Shown: piece by piece, positions 20,306-29,359 of the stretch
Position numbering within the stretch: the first letter of the stretch is position 1
Layout: the number at the start of each line of letters is the position of its first letter
Assembly (NCBI GenBank): GCA_002841395.1
Contig: PGZM01000001.1
Span: forward strand, 610,089 to 674,088
DNA from: Firmicutes bacterium HGW-Firmicutes-9
GTDB lineage: Bacteria > Bacillota > Clostridia > Christensenellales > CAG-138
Direction of reading: 5' to 3'
DNA: 64,000 bases
Notes under the pieces: generated by a model
The model's database searches: none
Seen by the model: only the letters and a program-made list of their open reading frames with translations
Told to the model about the DNA's origin: nothing
Made by a program: the position numbers and the translations under genes

Positions 20306-20830
20306 ATGAAGATTGTGATCATCGGTTACAGCGGGTCGGGGAAATCTACGCTGGCAAAACGGCTCGCACAGGAACACGGCATCGAGCCTCTCTATCTCGA
20401 CCGCGTGCATTTTTTGCCGGATTGGGCGGAGCGGGAGCCGGAATCCGCACGCGAGATTGTTTGGGCGGAGATGCAGAAGCCCGACTGGGTGATCGACGGA
20501 AATTATACCCACATGCACCGTGAGGAGCGTCTCCGCGAAGCGGACGAAATCATATTCCTCAACTATTCGCGCATCACATGCCTGATACGCGTGCTGAAAC
20601 GATACATAGATTTTCGCGGCAACACGCGTGACAGCGTTGCAGACGGCTGCATCGAGCGGATGAACTGGGAGTTTGCGTGGTGGGTGCTCCACAAGGGAAG
20701 AACGAGCGCACGCAAACGCGCCTTTGGCGACATCGTGCGCCGGTATCCGCATAAGACCGCGGTGATCAAGAACGACCGTGCGCTGGAGCGCTATTTACAA
20801 ACAAGACGACAGAAATACAAAGGCGATTGA
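20306..20830 (+). CDS. P-loop kinase-like protein (topology modulation/FlaR-like)
   Basis: A 174-residue P-loop NTPase from the ATG at 20306 (AAGGAACAG upstream). The N-terminus is I-I-G-Y-S-G-S-G-K-S-T-L (Walker A). Next come a Y-L-D-R-V-H-F motif near 33 and W-V-I-D-G-N-Y near 63, as in small adenylate-kinase-like proteins annotated as DNA topology modulation protein. The family is thought to phosphorylate small molecules or nucleotides; the substrate is unknown. The stop overlaps the upstream TTG of the next frame, so the two genes are probably co-translated. Confidence 0.8.
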   Translation: MKIVIIGYSGSGKSTLAKRLAQEHGIEPLYLDRVHFLPDWAEREPESAREIVWAEMQKPDWVIDGNYTHMHREERLREADEIIFLNYSRITCLIRVLKRYIDFRGNTRDSVADGCIERMNWEFAWWVLHKGRTSARKRAFGDIVRRYPHKTAVIKNDRALERYLQTRRQKYKGD

Positions 20831-20835
20831 GTAGA

Positions 20836-21567
20836 ATGAGACATTATCGAATCAACGACCAAAACCCGATCAAGACAAAGAGACTGATCCTCACGCCGTT
20901 GACGGCGAAGCAACTATCCGCGTTGGAAGCACAGGAAGAAAACGAACTGCTGCGCGGGGCGCTCGTCGCTATGCGTGAAAACGTAGTTGGCGATCCCGGA
21001 TTCGCGCTCTGGTACACCGGCTGGCAGGTCAGCCTCCGGCACGGCGGAACGCCGATCGGGCTGCTTGGTTTCCATGGACCCGCGGCTGACCAGACGGTCG
21101 AGCTAGGATGCGACATCAAGGCGGACTATCGCAAAGACGGCTTCACAGAAGAGGCGATCAAAGCGCTATGCGACTGGGCTTTTGGCTGTGACGGCGTATA
21201 CTTCATCAGCGTGATTGAGGCGGAATGCAACACGATTTCGGAGGATGTCCTCAAGCGGCTGAACTTTTATCGGATCGAAAGCCCGGTGGCTGACGCTGCT
21301 GCCTGGGAACTGGAGCGCACAGCGAGCGCTTGGACATCGGTCTATACGGCGCTCGGCGTTGCAATCGGCGTCAGCTTTGGCCAAATCCTGTTTGACAACA
21401 TGGCAATCGGCATCGCGATTGGCGTCGGCGCTGGGATCGCGCTCGGGTCCGGACTGGACGCGCAGGATCGCGCCGCACGAAAGCGGGAACACCCGCCGAA
21501 GAAGCTTGAAACCCCGCAGGAAGCGGCAAAAACGGAACCGGACGAGCCGTCTGTAAAGGACGAATAA
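20836..21567 (+). CDS. GNAT-like protein with C-terminal Gly-rich membrane hairpin
   Basis: A 243-residue protein from the ATG at 20836 (a TTG three codons earlier is possible). Residues 1-145 read as a RimJ/RimL-like N-acetyltransferase: T-K-R-L-I-L-T-P-L near 12, G-x-I-G-L-L-G-F-H near 72, and a degenerate acetyl-CoA loop near 97. After this come two Gly-zipper hydrophobic stretches (about 160-177 and 182-202) and a charged Pro/Lys/Glu tail. The fusion would tether an acetyltransferase to the membrane. The usual Q/R-x-x-G-x-G/A acetyl-CoA motif is poor, so catalytic activity is uncertain. Confidence 0.65.
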   Translation: MRHYRINDQNPIKTKRLILTPLTAKQLSALEAQEENELLRGALVAMRENVVGDPGFALWYTGWQVSLRHGGTPIGLLGFHGPAADQTVELGCDIKADYRKDGFTEEAIKALCDWAFGCDGVYFISVIEAECNTISEDVLKRLNFYRIESPVADAAAWELERTASAWTSVYTALGVAIGVSFGQILFDNMAIGIAIGVGAGIALGSGLDAQDRAARKREHPPKKLETPQEAAKTEPDEPSVKDE

Positions 21568-21616
21568 AATTTGCGCGGAACGGCATAAAGACCGTATAAA
21601 GATTGTCAAAATCATA

Positions 21617-21645
21617 TTGTTTCTCGTTTCAGACTGACGTATAGT
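21617..21645 (+). promoter_or_regulatory. Promoter of the 30-residue membrane peptide gene
   Basis: TTGTTT (21617-21622), a 17-bp spacer and TATAGT (21640-21645). The start site would be near 21652, leaving a short leader with GGAGG at 21663-21667. Confidence 0.5.
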
Positions 21646-21676
21646 GCTGATATCGAATTCATGGAGGATTATGGAT

Positions 21677-21769
21677 ATGGCACTCGCAGTAACGTTTCTT
21701 TGCATCGTCGTCGTTTGCGCAATCGTCTATTTCCTGATGGAACTGATCGACAAGAAGAAAAAGAAATAA
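21677..21769 (+). CDS. Small single-helix membrane peptide
   Basis: A 30-codon gene: one hydrophobic helix rich in Val/Ile/Cys, then an E-L-I-D turn and a tail of five lysines, implying N-out/C-in topology. GGAGG at 21663-21667 lies 9 bases before the ATG at 21677; an ATG at 21671 is possible but too close to it. It has its own promoter-like sequence and a hairpin after the stop, so it looks like a genuine independent gene. Its size and position before a KdpD-like kinase recall KdpF, but no sequence identity is claimed. Function is unknown. Confidence 0.6.
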   Translation: MALAVTFLCIVVVCAIVYFLMELIDKKKKK

Positions 21770-21794
21770 TTCAATCAAAAGCTTGAACCGCTGG

Positions 21795-21823
21795 CACCGT
21801 CGTCCTTGCATCGGACGGCGGTG
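21795..21823 (+). terminator. Hairpin after the membrane peptide gene
   Basis: An 11-bp stem with one G-T pair (21795-21805 with 21813-21823), seven-base loop, modest T content after it. Confidence 0.55.
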
Positions 21824-21829
21824 TTGCTC

Positions 21830-21858
21830 TATATAATCGCGATTTTTTGTGATAAAAT
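21830..21858 (+). promoter_or_regulatory. Extended -10 promoter for the KdpDE-like genes
   Basis: TAAAAT at 21853-21858 is preceded by TGA (extended -10). TATATA at 21830-21835 is a weak -35 at 17 bp. The kinase ATG follows at 21896 with a CGGAGTG ribosome site. Confidence 0.4.
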
Positions 21859-21895
21859 CGGACTAGATTCAAATCTCACGTCGGAGTGAATAGCG

Positions 21896-22957
21896 ATGAA
21901 ACAGAACGTGCAGAAGACGATCAAAAACATCATCATGACCATCGGAATCCTGTCTGCTGCGACAGGTTTTTGCCTCCTGTTGGATCATATGGACGATATG
22001 CAGCACAGCGACGCATATGTTTCAATGGTGTTTATTCTTGCGGTGTTTCTGGTTTCGCGCGTAACGGACGGATATTTTTACGGATTGGCCGCGTCTGTTT
22101 ATGGCGTGCTGACGGTGAACTATTTCTTCTCGTTCCCGTATTTTGAGTTTAACTTTTCACTTCCGGGGTACCCGATTGCGATCATCATGCTGGTCAGCGT
22201 ATCGATGCTGACGAGCATGCTCACCACGCGCATGAAGCGGCAGGAACAGGCGCGCGCAGAGGCGGAGAAGGAGAAGCTGCGCGGGGATCTGCTAAGGTCT
22301 ATCTCACACGACTTTCGTACGCCTTTGACCGCCATCATCGGCGCAAACGATATGCTGAGCAAAAACAGCGCGCACCTGGATGAGGCACAGAAGGCAGAAC
22401 TACACCAGAGCATTGAAGACGAGGCGCAGTGGCTCCGCAGAATCGTAGAAAATCTACTGCTGGTAACGCGCATACCCGAACACGGAGAGGCGAAGATCAT
22501 CAAATCGCCGGAATCGGTAGAGGAGATCATTGCGTCATCCGTTGAGAAGTTTCGGACGAGATTCCCTGCACTTCTGGCAACGGTCACCGTGCCGGATGAG
22601 GTGCTGGTTTGTCCGATGGATGCGCTTTTGATGGAACAGGCGCTCCTGAATCTGCTGCAGAACGCGGCGCTGCATGCGACGGGTGCCACGCACGTCCATG
22701 TGGAGGCATCGCAGGAGCAGAAGTTTGCGAAAATCGTTGTGCAAGACGACGGCTGCGGCATCAGGCAGGATCTGCCAGCGCGGTTCTGGCGCATTCGCGA
22801 GGGCGGACGCGGCGTTGTCAGCGATTCGTCCCGCGCATCGGGAATCGGGCTTTCTGTCTGCGACGCGATCATTACAGCGCATGGCGGCAGCCTTAGCATT
22901 ACAAACTGCGCAGGCGGAGGCGCTTGCGCGACCATTCTGCTTCCGCTGGAGGGCTAG
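21896..22957 (+). CDS. KdpD-like sensor histidine kinase lacking the N-terminal KdpD domain
   Basis: A 353-residue kinase. Residues 10-105 form a set of 3-4 membrane helices with the DUF4118 pattern (Y-F-F-S-F-P-Y-F-E-F near 75) found in the middle of KdpD. Then come a short coiled coil, HisKA (S-I-S-H-D-F-R-T-P-L-T near 136, phospho-His) and HATPase_c (N-L-L-Q-N-A-A near 252, D-D-G-C-G-I near 285). The large N-terminal KdpD and USP domains of full-length KdpD are missing. It is paired with the next regulator and most likely senses an envelope or ionic signal. No kdpFABC genes are nearby. Confidence 0.85.
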   Translation: MKQNVQKTIKNIIMTIGILSAATGFCLLLDHMDDMQHSDAYVSMVFILAVFLVSRVTDGYFYGLAASVYGVLTVNYFFSFPYFEFNFSLPGYPIAIIMLVSVSMLTSMLTTRMKRQEQARAEAEKEKLRGDLLRSISHDFRTPLTAIIGANDMLSKNSAHLDEAQKAELHQSIEDEAQWLRRIVENLLLVTRIPEHGEAKIIKSPESVEEIIASSVEKFRTRFPALLATVTVPDEVLVCPMDALLMEQALLNLLQNAALHATGATHVHVEASQEQKFAKIVVQDDGCGIRQDLPARFWRIREGGRGVVSDSSRASGIGLSVCDAIITAHGGSLSITNCAGGGACATILLPLEG

Positions 22958-22960
22958 AGT

Positions 22961-23668
22961 ATGGATTACGCACCGGGCATATTGGTTGTTGAGGACGAGC
23001 CGGGGATCAGCGGCTTTATCAGCGCGGCGTTGGCGGCAAACGGATATGACGTAGAGAAAGCGACAAACGGAAAAGAGGCGCTGATGCTGATCGCGTCGCA
23101 CTGCCCGGATGCAGTCGTGCTTGATTTGGGTTTGCCGGATATCGATGGGCAAAAGATCATCGCTTCCGTGCGGGAATGGTCCGCCGTGCCGATTCTCGTT
23201 GTCTCTGCGCGCACGCATGAGCGCGACAAGATCACGGCGTTTGAGCAAGGCGCGGACGATTACATCACCAAGCCGTTCTCCACGGGCGAGCTCCTCGCGC
23301 GGATTAAAACAGCGCTTCGTCACGCACGCACACGAGAAGTCACTCAAAATTCTGCACCGAAACCGCGGTATCGGCTCAGGCTTCTGACCATCGATTACGA
23401 CAAGCATCGCGTCTTTCTCGGCAGTGACGACGTCCATCTCACGCAGATGGAATATCGTATCGTCGATCTATTGAGCAGAAATGCAGGACGCGTGATGACG
23501 TATGACGCGATCATGCGTGAAATATGGGGACCGAACGCGACGCAGGACTATCAGGTGCTGCGGGTGAACATGGCAAATATAAGAAGAAAACTGGAGAAGA
23601 ATCCCGCGGCGCCCGAATACATCAAGACGGAAATCGGTGTCGGGTACTGGATGGCAGAGGACGAGTAG
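22961..23668 (+). CDS. KdpE-like OmpR-family response regulator
   Basis: A 235-residue regulator: receiver domain with phospho-acceptor Asp in V-V-L-D-L-G-L-P-D near residue 54 and K-P-F near 103, then a winged-helix domain (about 135-230) ending in V-G-V-G-Y-W-M. It starts 3 bases after the kinase stop, so it is translationally coupled. Closest in layout to KdpE; its targets are not evident from the window. Confidence 0.9.
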   Translation: MDYAPGILVVEDEPGISGFISAALAANGYDVEKATNGKEALMLIASHCPDAVVLDLGLPDIDGQKIIASVREWSAVPILVVSARTHERDKITAFEQGADDYITKPFSTGELLARIKTALRHARTREVTQNSAPKPRYRLRLLTIDYDKHRVFLGSDDVHLTQMEYRIVDLLSRNAGRVMTYDAIMREIWGPNATQDYQVLRVNMANIRRKLEKNPAAPEYIKTEIGVGYWMAEDE

Positions 23669-23683
23669 CAAACTATCAAATAA

Positions 23684-23712
23684 AACAAAGCACCCGTGAA
23701 GGGTGCTTTGTT
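23684..23712. terminator. Bidirectional terminator between the KdpE-like gene and phoR
   Basis: A perfect 12-bp stem (23684-23695 with 23701-23712) with A-rich 5' and T-rich 3' flanks. It serves two convergent operons. Confidence 0.85.
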
Positions 23713-23729
23713 GTTGCAGTGGTAATGAA

Positions 23730-25397
23730 TTAGTCGATCGCGGGGAAGGAGATGGTCACCGTGGTGCCGATGCCGATCTTGCTCTGTAGCTGCACCGTGG
23801 CTCCTAGCGTCTCGGCGGAGTGCTTCACGATGGAAAGACCCAGTCCCGTGCCGCTGATCTGCTTGTTGCGGCTGCGGTCCACGCGATAGAATCGCTCAAA
23901 CACGCGGGAAACATGCTCGTCCGAGATGCCGATTCCGGTGTCGGAGACCGAGAGATCCACCCGATTATCCGAGGACTTGAGCGTAACGCCGACGCTGCCG
24001 TTGGACGTATTGTACTTGATCGCGTTATCGACGAGGTTGAGCACGATTTCTTCCAGAATTTTCGGGATTCCGCGCACGCTCAGGTTGGCGCAGTTGACGT
24101 TGAGTGAAACGCCCGCTTTATCCGCCTGCGGCTGCAACCGCTGGCAAACATCTTCGCAAATCTCTTTCAGGTTGACGGTGGTGAATTCCGGTAGGGAAGT
24201 TTTCTCGTCCAGCTGGGAGAGACGGATGATGTCTTCGATCAATGACATGAGTTGAGAAGCCTCCGTGTAGATTTTTCCGGCAAAGCGTTTGGTATCCTCT
24301 GCTTTTGCCACGCCGTCGCGCATGATTTCCGCATAGCCGAGAATCGACGTCAGCGGGGTCTTGAGCTCGTGTGAGACGTTTGCAGAGAACTCACGCCGCA
24401 TTTGCTCCGCAGCAACACGGTCGGAAATATCGAGGATCAGAATGACGGTTCCCGCCTGCGTTTGGCTGCCCGTCACCTGACTTGCCAGCACCTGATAGGT
24501 GCTGGCGCCACGCACGAGCGTTGCCTGACCCGATCCGGCGGTACGCGACTGCTCCAGCGCCTGCTGGAGGGCGACGCTGCGGTTGAGCATCAGCACATGC
24601 GCGCCGACGACCTGGCTGGGCTCCGCGCCGAAGATCTGCGCAGCGCTGCCGTTGATGGCGAGCATGCGGTCGGATGTATCCAGCAGAATGAATCCTTCGC
24701 GCATATTCTCCGTCACGGCGGTAAACTCACGCTGCTTTTCGGAGAGCGCTGCCATGCGGTCTATGATCTCCCGCCGCTGACGCTCCATGCTGGTCAGTAG
24801 CGGCGCAAGCTCGTCATAGGCGACGTTGCCGAGCGGGTTCTCAAGATCCAGCGCGTTGATGGGCTGCACGATGGTCTTTGCGGCAAAGCGGGCAAATAGC
24901 GCGGAAATCACGATGATCGCGAAGAACACGGCAAGCATGGTCGGCAGCAGGGTTCCAATCATGCCGAGCACGCTCTTTTGACTGCTCGCGACGCGCAGCA
25001 CGCGCCCATCGGGAAGCAATCTTGCGTAGTAAAAATTCTTGATCAGCTGCGTTTCGGAAAAGCGGCTGCTGGTTCCAATACCGATGGATTTCGCTTCCGC
25101 GACCTCCGGACGATCCGAATGGTTGTCCAGCTTGGTTGTATCGGAAGAGTTATCGAATAGTACCGTTCCGTCCGCGTCGATCAGTGTCAACCGGCTGGTG
25201 GAAGGCAGGCTTGATAGATAGGTGTTTTCGTCTACGGCGGAATCAAGTCCGCTCTGGACATATCTGCTTTCCGAGGCAAGTTCCGAGAAAACGAGATTCT
25301 CGAAAATACTATATTGCGCGAGCAGTACGACACCGCCGAGGAGCAGCGCCGCAATCAGCGAGGAGAGGAAGATGTTCCAAAATATCCGTTTTCTCAT
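23730..25397 (-). CDS. phoR: PhoR-type phosphate sensor histidine kinase
   Basis: A 555-residue kinase: membrane helix 1 (about 9-29), an extracytoplasmic domain (about 30-145), helix 2 (about 146-170), a PAS domain (about 220-320), HisKA (N-V-S-H-E-L-K-T-P-L-T near 345) and HATPase_c (N-L-V-D-N-A-I-K near 455, G-T-G-L-G-L-S-I near 517). It is the last gene of the minus-strand Pho cluster, directly downstream of phoP. It would phosphorylate PhoP under phosphate limitation, with PhoU and the Pst transporter as sensors. Confidence 0.92.
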   Translation of the reverse strand: MRKRIFWNIFLSSLIAALLLGGVVLLAQYSIFENLVFSELASESRYVQSGLDSAVDENTYLSSLPSTSRLTLIDADGTVLFDNSSDTTKLDNHSDRPEVAEAKSIGIGTSSRFSETQLIKNFYYARLLPDGRVLRVASSQKSVLGMIGTLLPTMLAVFFAIIVISALFARFAAKTIVQPINALDLENPLGNVAYDELAPLLTSMERQRREIIDRMAALSEKQREFTAVTENMREGFILLDTSDRMLAINGSAAQIFGAEPSQVVGAHVLMLNRSVALQQALEQSRTAGSGQATLVRGASTYQVLASQVTGSQTQAGTVILILDISDRVAAEQMRREFSANVSHELKTPLTSILGYAEIMRDGVAKAEDTKRFAGKIYTEASQLMSLIEDIIRLSQLDEKTSLPEFTTVNLKEICEDVCQRLQPQADKAGVSLNVNCANLSVRGIPKILEEIVLNLVDNAIKYNTSNGSVGVTLKSSDNRVDLSVSDTGIGISDEHVSRVFERFYRVDRSRNKQISGTGLGLSIVKHSAETLGATVQLQSKIGIGTTVTISFPAID

Positions 25398-25469
25398 TCA
25401 GTATGCTCCCTGTGTACTTGTGTCTGCTCCTGTCTGAGCCCGAAATGGGATGGATGGGCGGTCGTTTGC

Positions 25470-26134
<665 letters not shown>

Positions 26135-26138
<4 letters not shown>

Positions 26139-26788
26139 ATTTCGGCACCCTTATGCACGCCGGTGATCGAGAACTCCGCCCACTCGGCGATGTTCTGCGC
26201 GTGGTCGCCGATGCGTTCGAAGTACTTCGCGATCATCAGCAGGTCGATCGCCTGCTCACCGTTGTCGGGGTCTTTGCGGATCAGGTCGATTAGCTCGCCC
26301 TTGATCGTATCAAACAAATCGTCGATGATATCGTCCATCGCGATGATGTCGCGCGCGAGCGTGAGATCCTTGTTGATGAAAGCGTCGATGCTTCCGGACA
26401 CCATTCGGATGGAAGCCTCCGCCATCTGCGGCAGATGCTCCAGAGACTTGATGTACGGTTTTCCGGCAAGATAGATCACGATGCCGGAGATATCCGAGGC
26501 CTGGTCGCCGATGCGCTCCATGTCCGTAATCATCTTGAGCGCCGCCGAGATCAGGCGAAGGTCCCGCGCCACGGGCTGCTGCTGCAAAAGAAGCTTGAGG
26601 CAGAGCGATTCGATGTCGCGCTCTTTCTGGTCCACTTCGCGGTCAAAGGTGATCGCGTGATTCGCGGCCTCGACGTCCTGCCGGATCAGCGCTTCGCTGG
26701 CGGATTGAATCGCGTGCTCGATCAGTGCGCCCATTTCGAGCAGCTCCTGATTTAAAAGCCGCAGCTGTTCTTCAAATGTGTTTCGCAT
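26135..26788 (-). CDS. phoU: Phosphate transport regulator PhoU
   Basis: A 217-residue all-helical protein with two three-helix PhoU repeats. It carries the family's metal-binding patterns (E-R-I-G-D-Q-A near 91 and E-R-I-G-D-H-A-Q-N near 191). PhoU keeps PhoR in the off state when phosphate is plentiful and restrains Pst uptake. It abuts pstB (1-base overlap) and overlaps phoP, indicating tight translational coupling. Confidence 0.95.
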
Positions 26789-27540
26789 TAACCGAACCTC
26801 CCCGTAATATAATCTTCTGTGCGTTTGTCGCGCGGGATGCTGAATAGCTTTTCGGTGTTTCCGTACTCGATGATCTCACCGAGCAGGAAGAAGGCTGTGT
26901 TGTCGGAGATGCGAGCCGCCTGCTGCATGTTGTGCGTTACGATGATTATAGTATATTTTTCCCGCAACGTCACGCAAAGGTCCTCGATTCTGCTGGTTGA
27001 AATCGGGTCGAGCGCGCTGGTGGGTTCGTCCATCAGCACGACTTCCGGCTCAACGGCGAGCGCGCGCGCGATACAGAGACGCTGCTGCTGTCCGCCGGAG
27101 AGACCGAGCGCATCCTTGCGGAGGCGATCCTTGAGCTCATCCCAAATCGCCGCATCCCGCAGGGAGCGCTCTACGATGTCGTCAAGCTTGGCTTTGCCGC
27201 GCACGCCGTGTGTGCGGGGGCCGTAAGCGACATTGTCGTAAACGGTCATGGGGAAGGGGTTCGGTTTTTGAAACACCATGCCGACGCGTTTGCGCAGAAC
27301 GGTGGTATCCATGCTTGGAGCATAGATGTCCTGCCCGTCGAGCAGCACCTTTCCGGTGATCACACAGCCTTCCACGAGGTCGTTCATGCGATTCAGGGAA
27401 CGAAGCAGCGTGCTTTTTCCGCAGCCGCTGGGGCCGATGAAGGCTGTGATCTGACGCTCCGGAATCTGCAACTCTACATTTTTCAGCGCTTGCAGCTGTC
27501 CGTAAAACAGGTCTAGATTGGAAATATCAAACTTGTTCAT
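26788..27540 (-). CDS. pstB: Phosphate ABC transporter ATP-binding protein PstB
   Basis: A 250-residue ABC ATPase: Walker [10 protein letters not shown] near 33, signature L-S-G-G-Q-Q-Q-R near 148, Walker B V-V-L-M-D-E-P near 167, and the PstB-type D-N-V-A-Y-G-P-R motif near 103. It powers high-affinity phosphate import with PstC and PstA. An 83-base gap carrying a direct repeat separates it from pstA, whereas the other genes overlap. Confidence 0.97.
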   Translation of the reverse strand: MNKFDISNLDLFYGQLQALKNVELQIPERQITAFIGPSGCGKSTLLRSLNRMNDLVEGCVITGKVLLDGQDIYAPSMDTTVLRKRVGMVFQKPNPFPMTVYDNVAYGPRTHGVRGKAKLDDIVERSLRDAAIWDELKDRLRKDALGLSGGQQQRLCIARALAVEPEVVLMDEPTSALDPISTSRIEDLCVTLREKYTIIIVTHNMQQAARISDNTAFFLLGEIIEYGNTEKLFSIPRDKRTEDYITGRFG

Positions 27541-27552
27541 ATCTTGTTTCCT

Positions 27553-27622
27553 TTAACAAACAGTTTCTGAAAATTATCTTATGTCATACAAAGTGTGTTT
27601 TTTAGCAAACAGTTTCTAAAAA
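27553..27622 (-). repeat. Two 21-bp direct repeats in the pstA-pstB gap
   Basis: Copies at 27553-27573 and 27602-27622 are identical at 19 of 21 positions and lie 49 bp apart (about five helical turns). Each contains AAACAGTTT, a near-palindrome. They fill most of the only sizeable gap inside the pst operon. They could be an operator or RNA-level signal setting pstB-phoU-phoPR levels; they do not resemble the tandem TTAACA of Bacillus Pho boxes. Confidence 0.6.
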
Positions 27623-27623
27623 A

Positions 27624-28454
27624 CTATATCTTGCGGCGGGTGACGCGCTTAGCAACCATAGCGGAGAGCGCATTGATTCCGACGACGATGACGAGCAGAA
27701 CAACCGCGGTGGCGTAGGTCTGGTTGATGTAGAGACCCTCCTGCGAGAGTGCATACATATGTACCGAGAGCGTGCGCGCAGAGTCCATGATGCCGGAGAC
27801 GGTGTCGGAAGAGGTGCCCGCGGTATACAGAAGCGCGGCGGTTTCGCCGACCGTACGGCCTACCCCAAGGATCACGCCCGCGAGAATGCCGGGGATTGCA
27901 TCCGGCAGCACTACGCGGAATACCGTGCGCAGGCGTCCGGCGCCGAGGCCGAAGCTCCCTTCGCGAAAGCTGTCCGGCACGCTCATCAGCGCTTCTTCCG
28001 ATGTTCGGAGGATGACCGGCAGGATCATGATGGAGATCGTCAGCGCTCCCGAGAGCATCGAAAAGCCGAGCTTGAGCGCGGTGACGAAGAACAGCATGCC
28101 GAAGAGTCCGTACACGATTGAGGGGATGCCCGCAAGCGTTTCCGCGTTCATACGGATCAAGCGGACAAGCTTGCTGCCGCGCTTTGCGTACTCGACCAGA
28201 TAGATTGCGGCAAACACGCCCAGCGGAACCGCGATCAGCAGCGAGAGCGCCGTCATGAGGATCGTGTTGAGCAGCGCGGGCAGAAGCGAGAGGTTATCCG
28301 TGGTATACTTCCACTCAAATAGTTTCCAAGAGAGGTTCGGTACGCCTTTCACCAGAACATACCCTGCCACAAACAGCAGCGCGCCGATGGTGATAATGGT
28401 TGCAAGATAAACCGAAAGGCGGAGGAGAAGCGCAGAAATTTTTTGACGTTTCAT
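27624..28454 (-). CDS. pstA: Phosphate ABC transporter permease PstA
   Basis: A 276-residue permease with six predicted helices. The conserved EAA-type loop includes R-E-G-S-F-G-L-G-A-G near 178-187, and G-V-G-R-T-V-G-E-T-A-A near 216. It forms the membrane channel with PstC. It overlaps pstC by 4 bases. Confidence 0.95.
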   Translation of the reverse strand: MKRQKISALLLRLSVYLATIITIGALLFVAGYVLVKGVPNLSWKLFEWKYTTDNLSLLPALLNTILMTALSLLIAVPLGVFAAIYLVEYAKRGSKLVRLIRMNAETLAGIPSIVYGLFGMLFFVTALKLGFSMLSGALTISIMILPVILRTSEEALMSVPDSFREGSFGLGAGRLRTVFRVVLPDAIPGILAGVILGVGRTVGETAALLYTAGTSSDTVSGIMDSARTLSVHMYALSQEGLYINQTYATAVVLLVIVVGINALSAMVAKRVTRRKI

Positions 28455-29332
28455 GCTTTATTCCCCCGTTTCGTAAGTGAGAAGAGAAAGTTGATGATTA
28501 AGATGAAGACAAATAGCACAACCGCGGTGGCGATCAGCGCCTCACGATGCAGATCGGCTGAGTAGCCCATCTCCATAACGATGTTGGTCGTGAGGGTTCG
28601 AAGACCCTTCATGATGCCCTGCGGCATGCGCGGCTGATTGCCCGCGACCATGATGACCGCCATGGCTTCGCCGATCGCGCGACCGACACCGAGGATTACG
28701 GCGGCAGTCACGCCGCTCTTTGCGGCAGGCAGAATGATCGAGAAGACTGAACGCTCGTGGGTCGCGCCAAGAGCGAGCGAGCCTTCATAATAGGACGATT
28801 CTACCGCGTTCAGCGAGCTTTCCGATACCGTGATGACCGTAGGAAGGATCATGATGGCTAACACGATGCTCGCAGCGAGCATGCTGCCGCGTCCGCCAAG
28901 CAGCGGGACGATGACGACTAAGCCGAAGAAGCCGTAGACGACGGACGGAATGCCCGCGAGAAGCTGTACGGCGGGTTTTAAATAGCTGACCAGCTTCTTG
29001 CTCGCAAAGCGGGAGAGGAAGATCGCCGTCAATACACCGACGGGAACGCCAAGCACCAGCGCACCTGCGGTGACATAGAGACTGCCGAGAATCATCGGCA
29101 GTATGCCGTAGATGTCGTTACCGGGCTTCCAGACGGTGCCGAAGAGAAATTTGAATACGCCGATTTCCGCGATGGCGGGTACACCGCTGACCAGGAGGAA
29201 TACCGTGATCAGCAGAACCGCAAGTATACTGACGCAGGCAGCGGCGAGAAATAGGATTCTCGCCGCGCCTTCGCGTACTTGGTTATTTCGTCCCGCGGCG
29301 GTTTCTCGCGTAAGGGATTTTTTGTTACTCAT
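28451..29332 (-). CDS. pstC: Phosphate ABC transporter permease PstC
   Basis: A 293-residue permease with six helices plus a basic N-terminal tail. The EAA loop region reads Y-Y-E-G-S-L-A-L-G-A-T near 183, followed by G-V-G-R-A-I-G-E-A-M-A near 220. It partners PstA. The start lies 27 bases after pstS, so substrate-binding protein and channel are co-transcribed. Confidence 0.95.
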   Translation of the reverse strand: MSNKKSLTRETAAGRNNQVREGAARILFLAAACVSILAVLLITVFLLVSGVPAIAEIGVFKFLFGTVWKPGNDIYGILPMILGSLYVTAGALVLGVPVGVLTAIFLSRFASKKLVSYLKPAVQLLAGIPSVVYGFFGLVVIVPLLGGRGSMLAASIVLAIMILPTVITVSESSLNAVESSYYEGSLALGATHERSVFSIILPAAKSGVTAAVILGVGRAIGEAMAVIMVAGNQPRMPQGIMKGLRTLTTNIVMEMGYSADLHREALIATAVVLFVFILIINFLFSLTKRGNKA

Positions 29333-29359
29333 CCAAGTCGCTCCAAGTCTTTTTATTGG

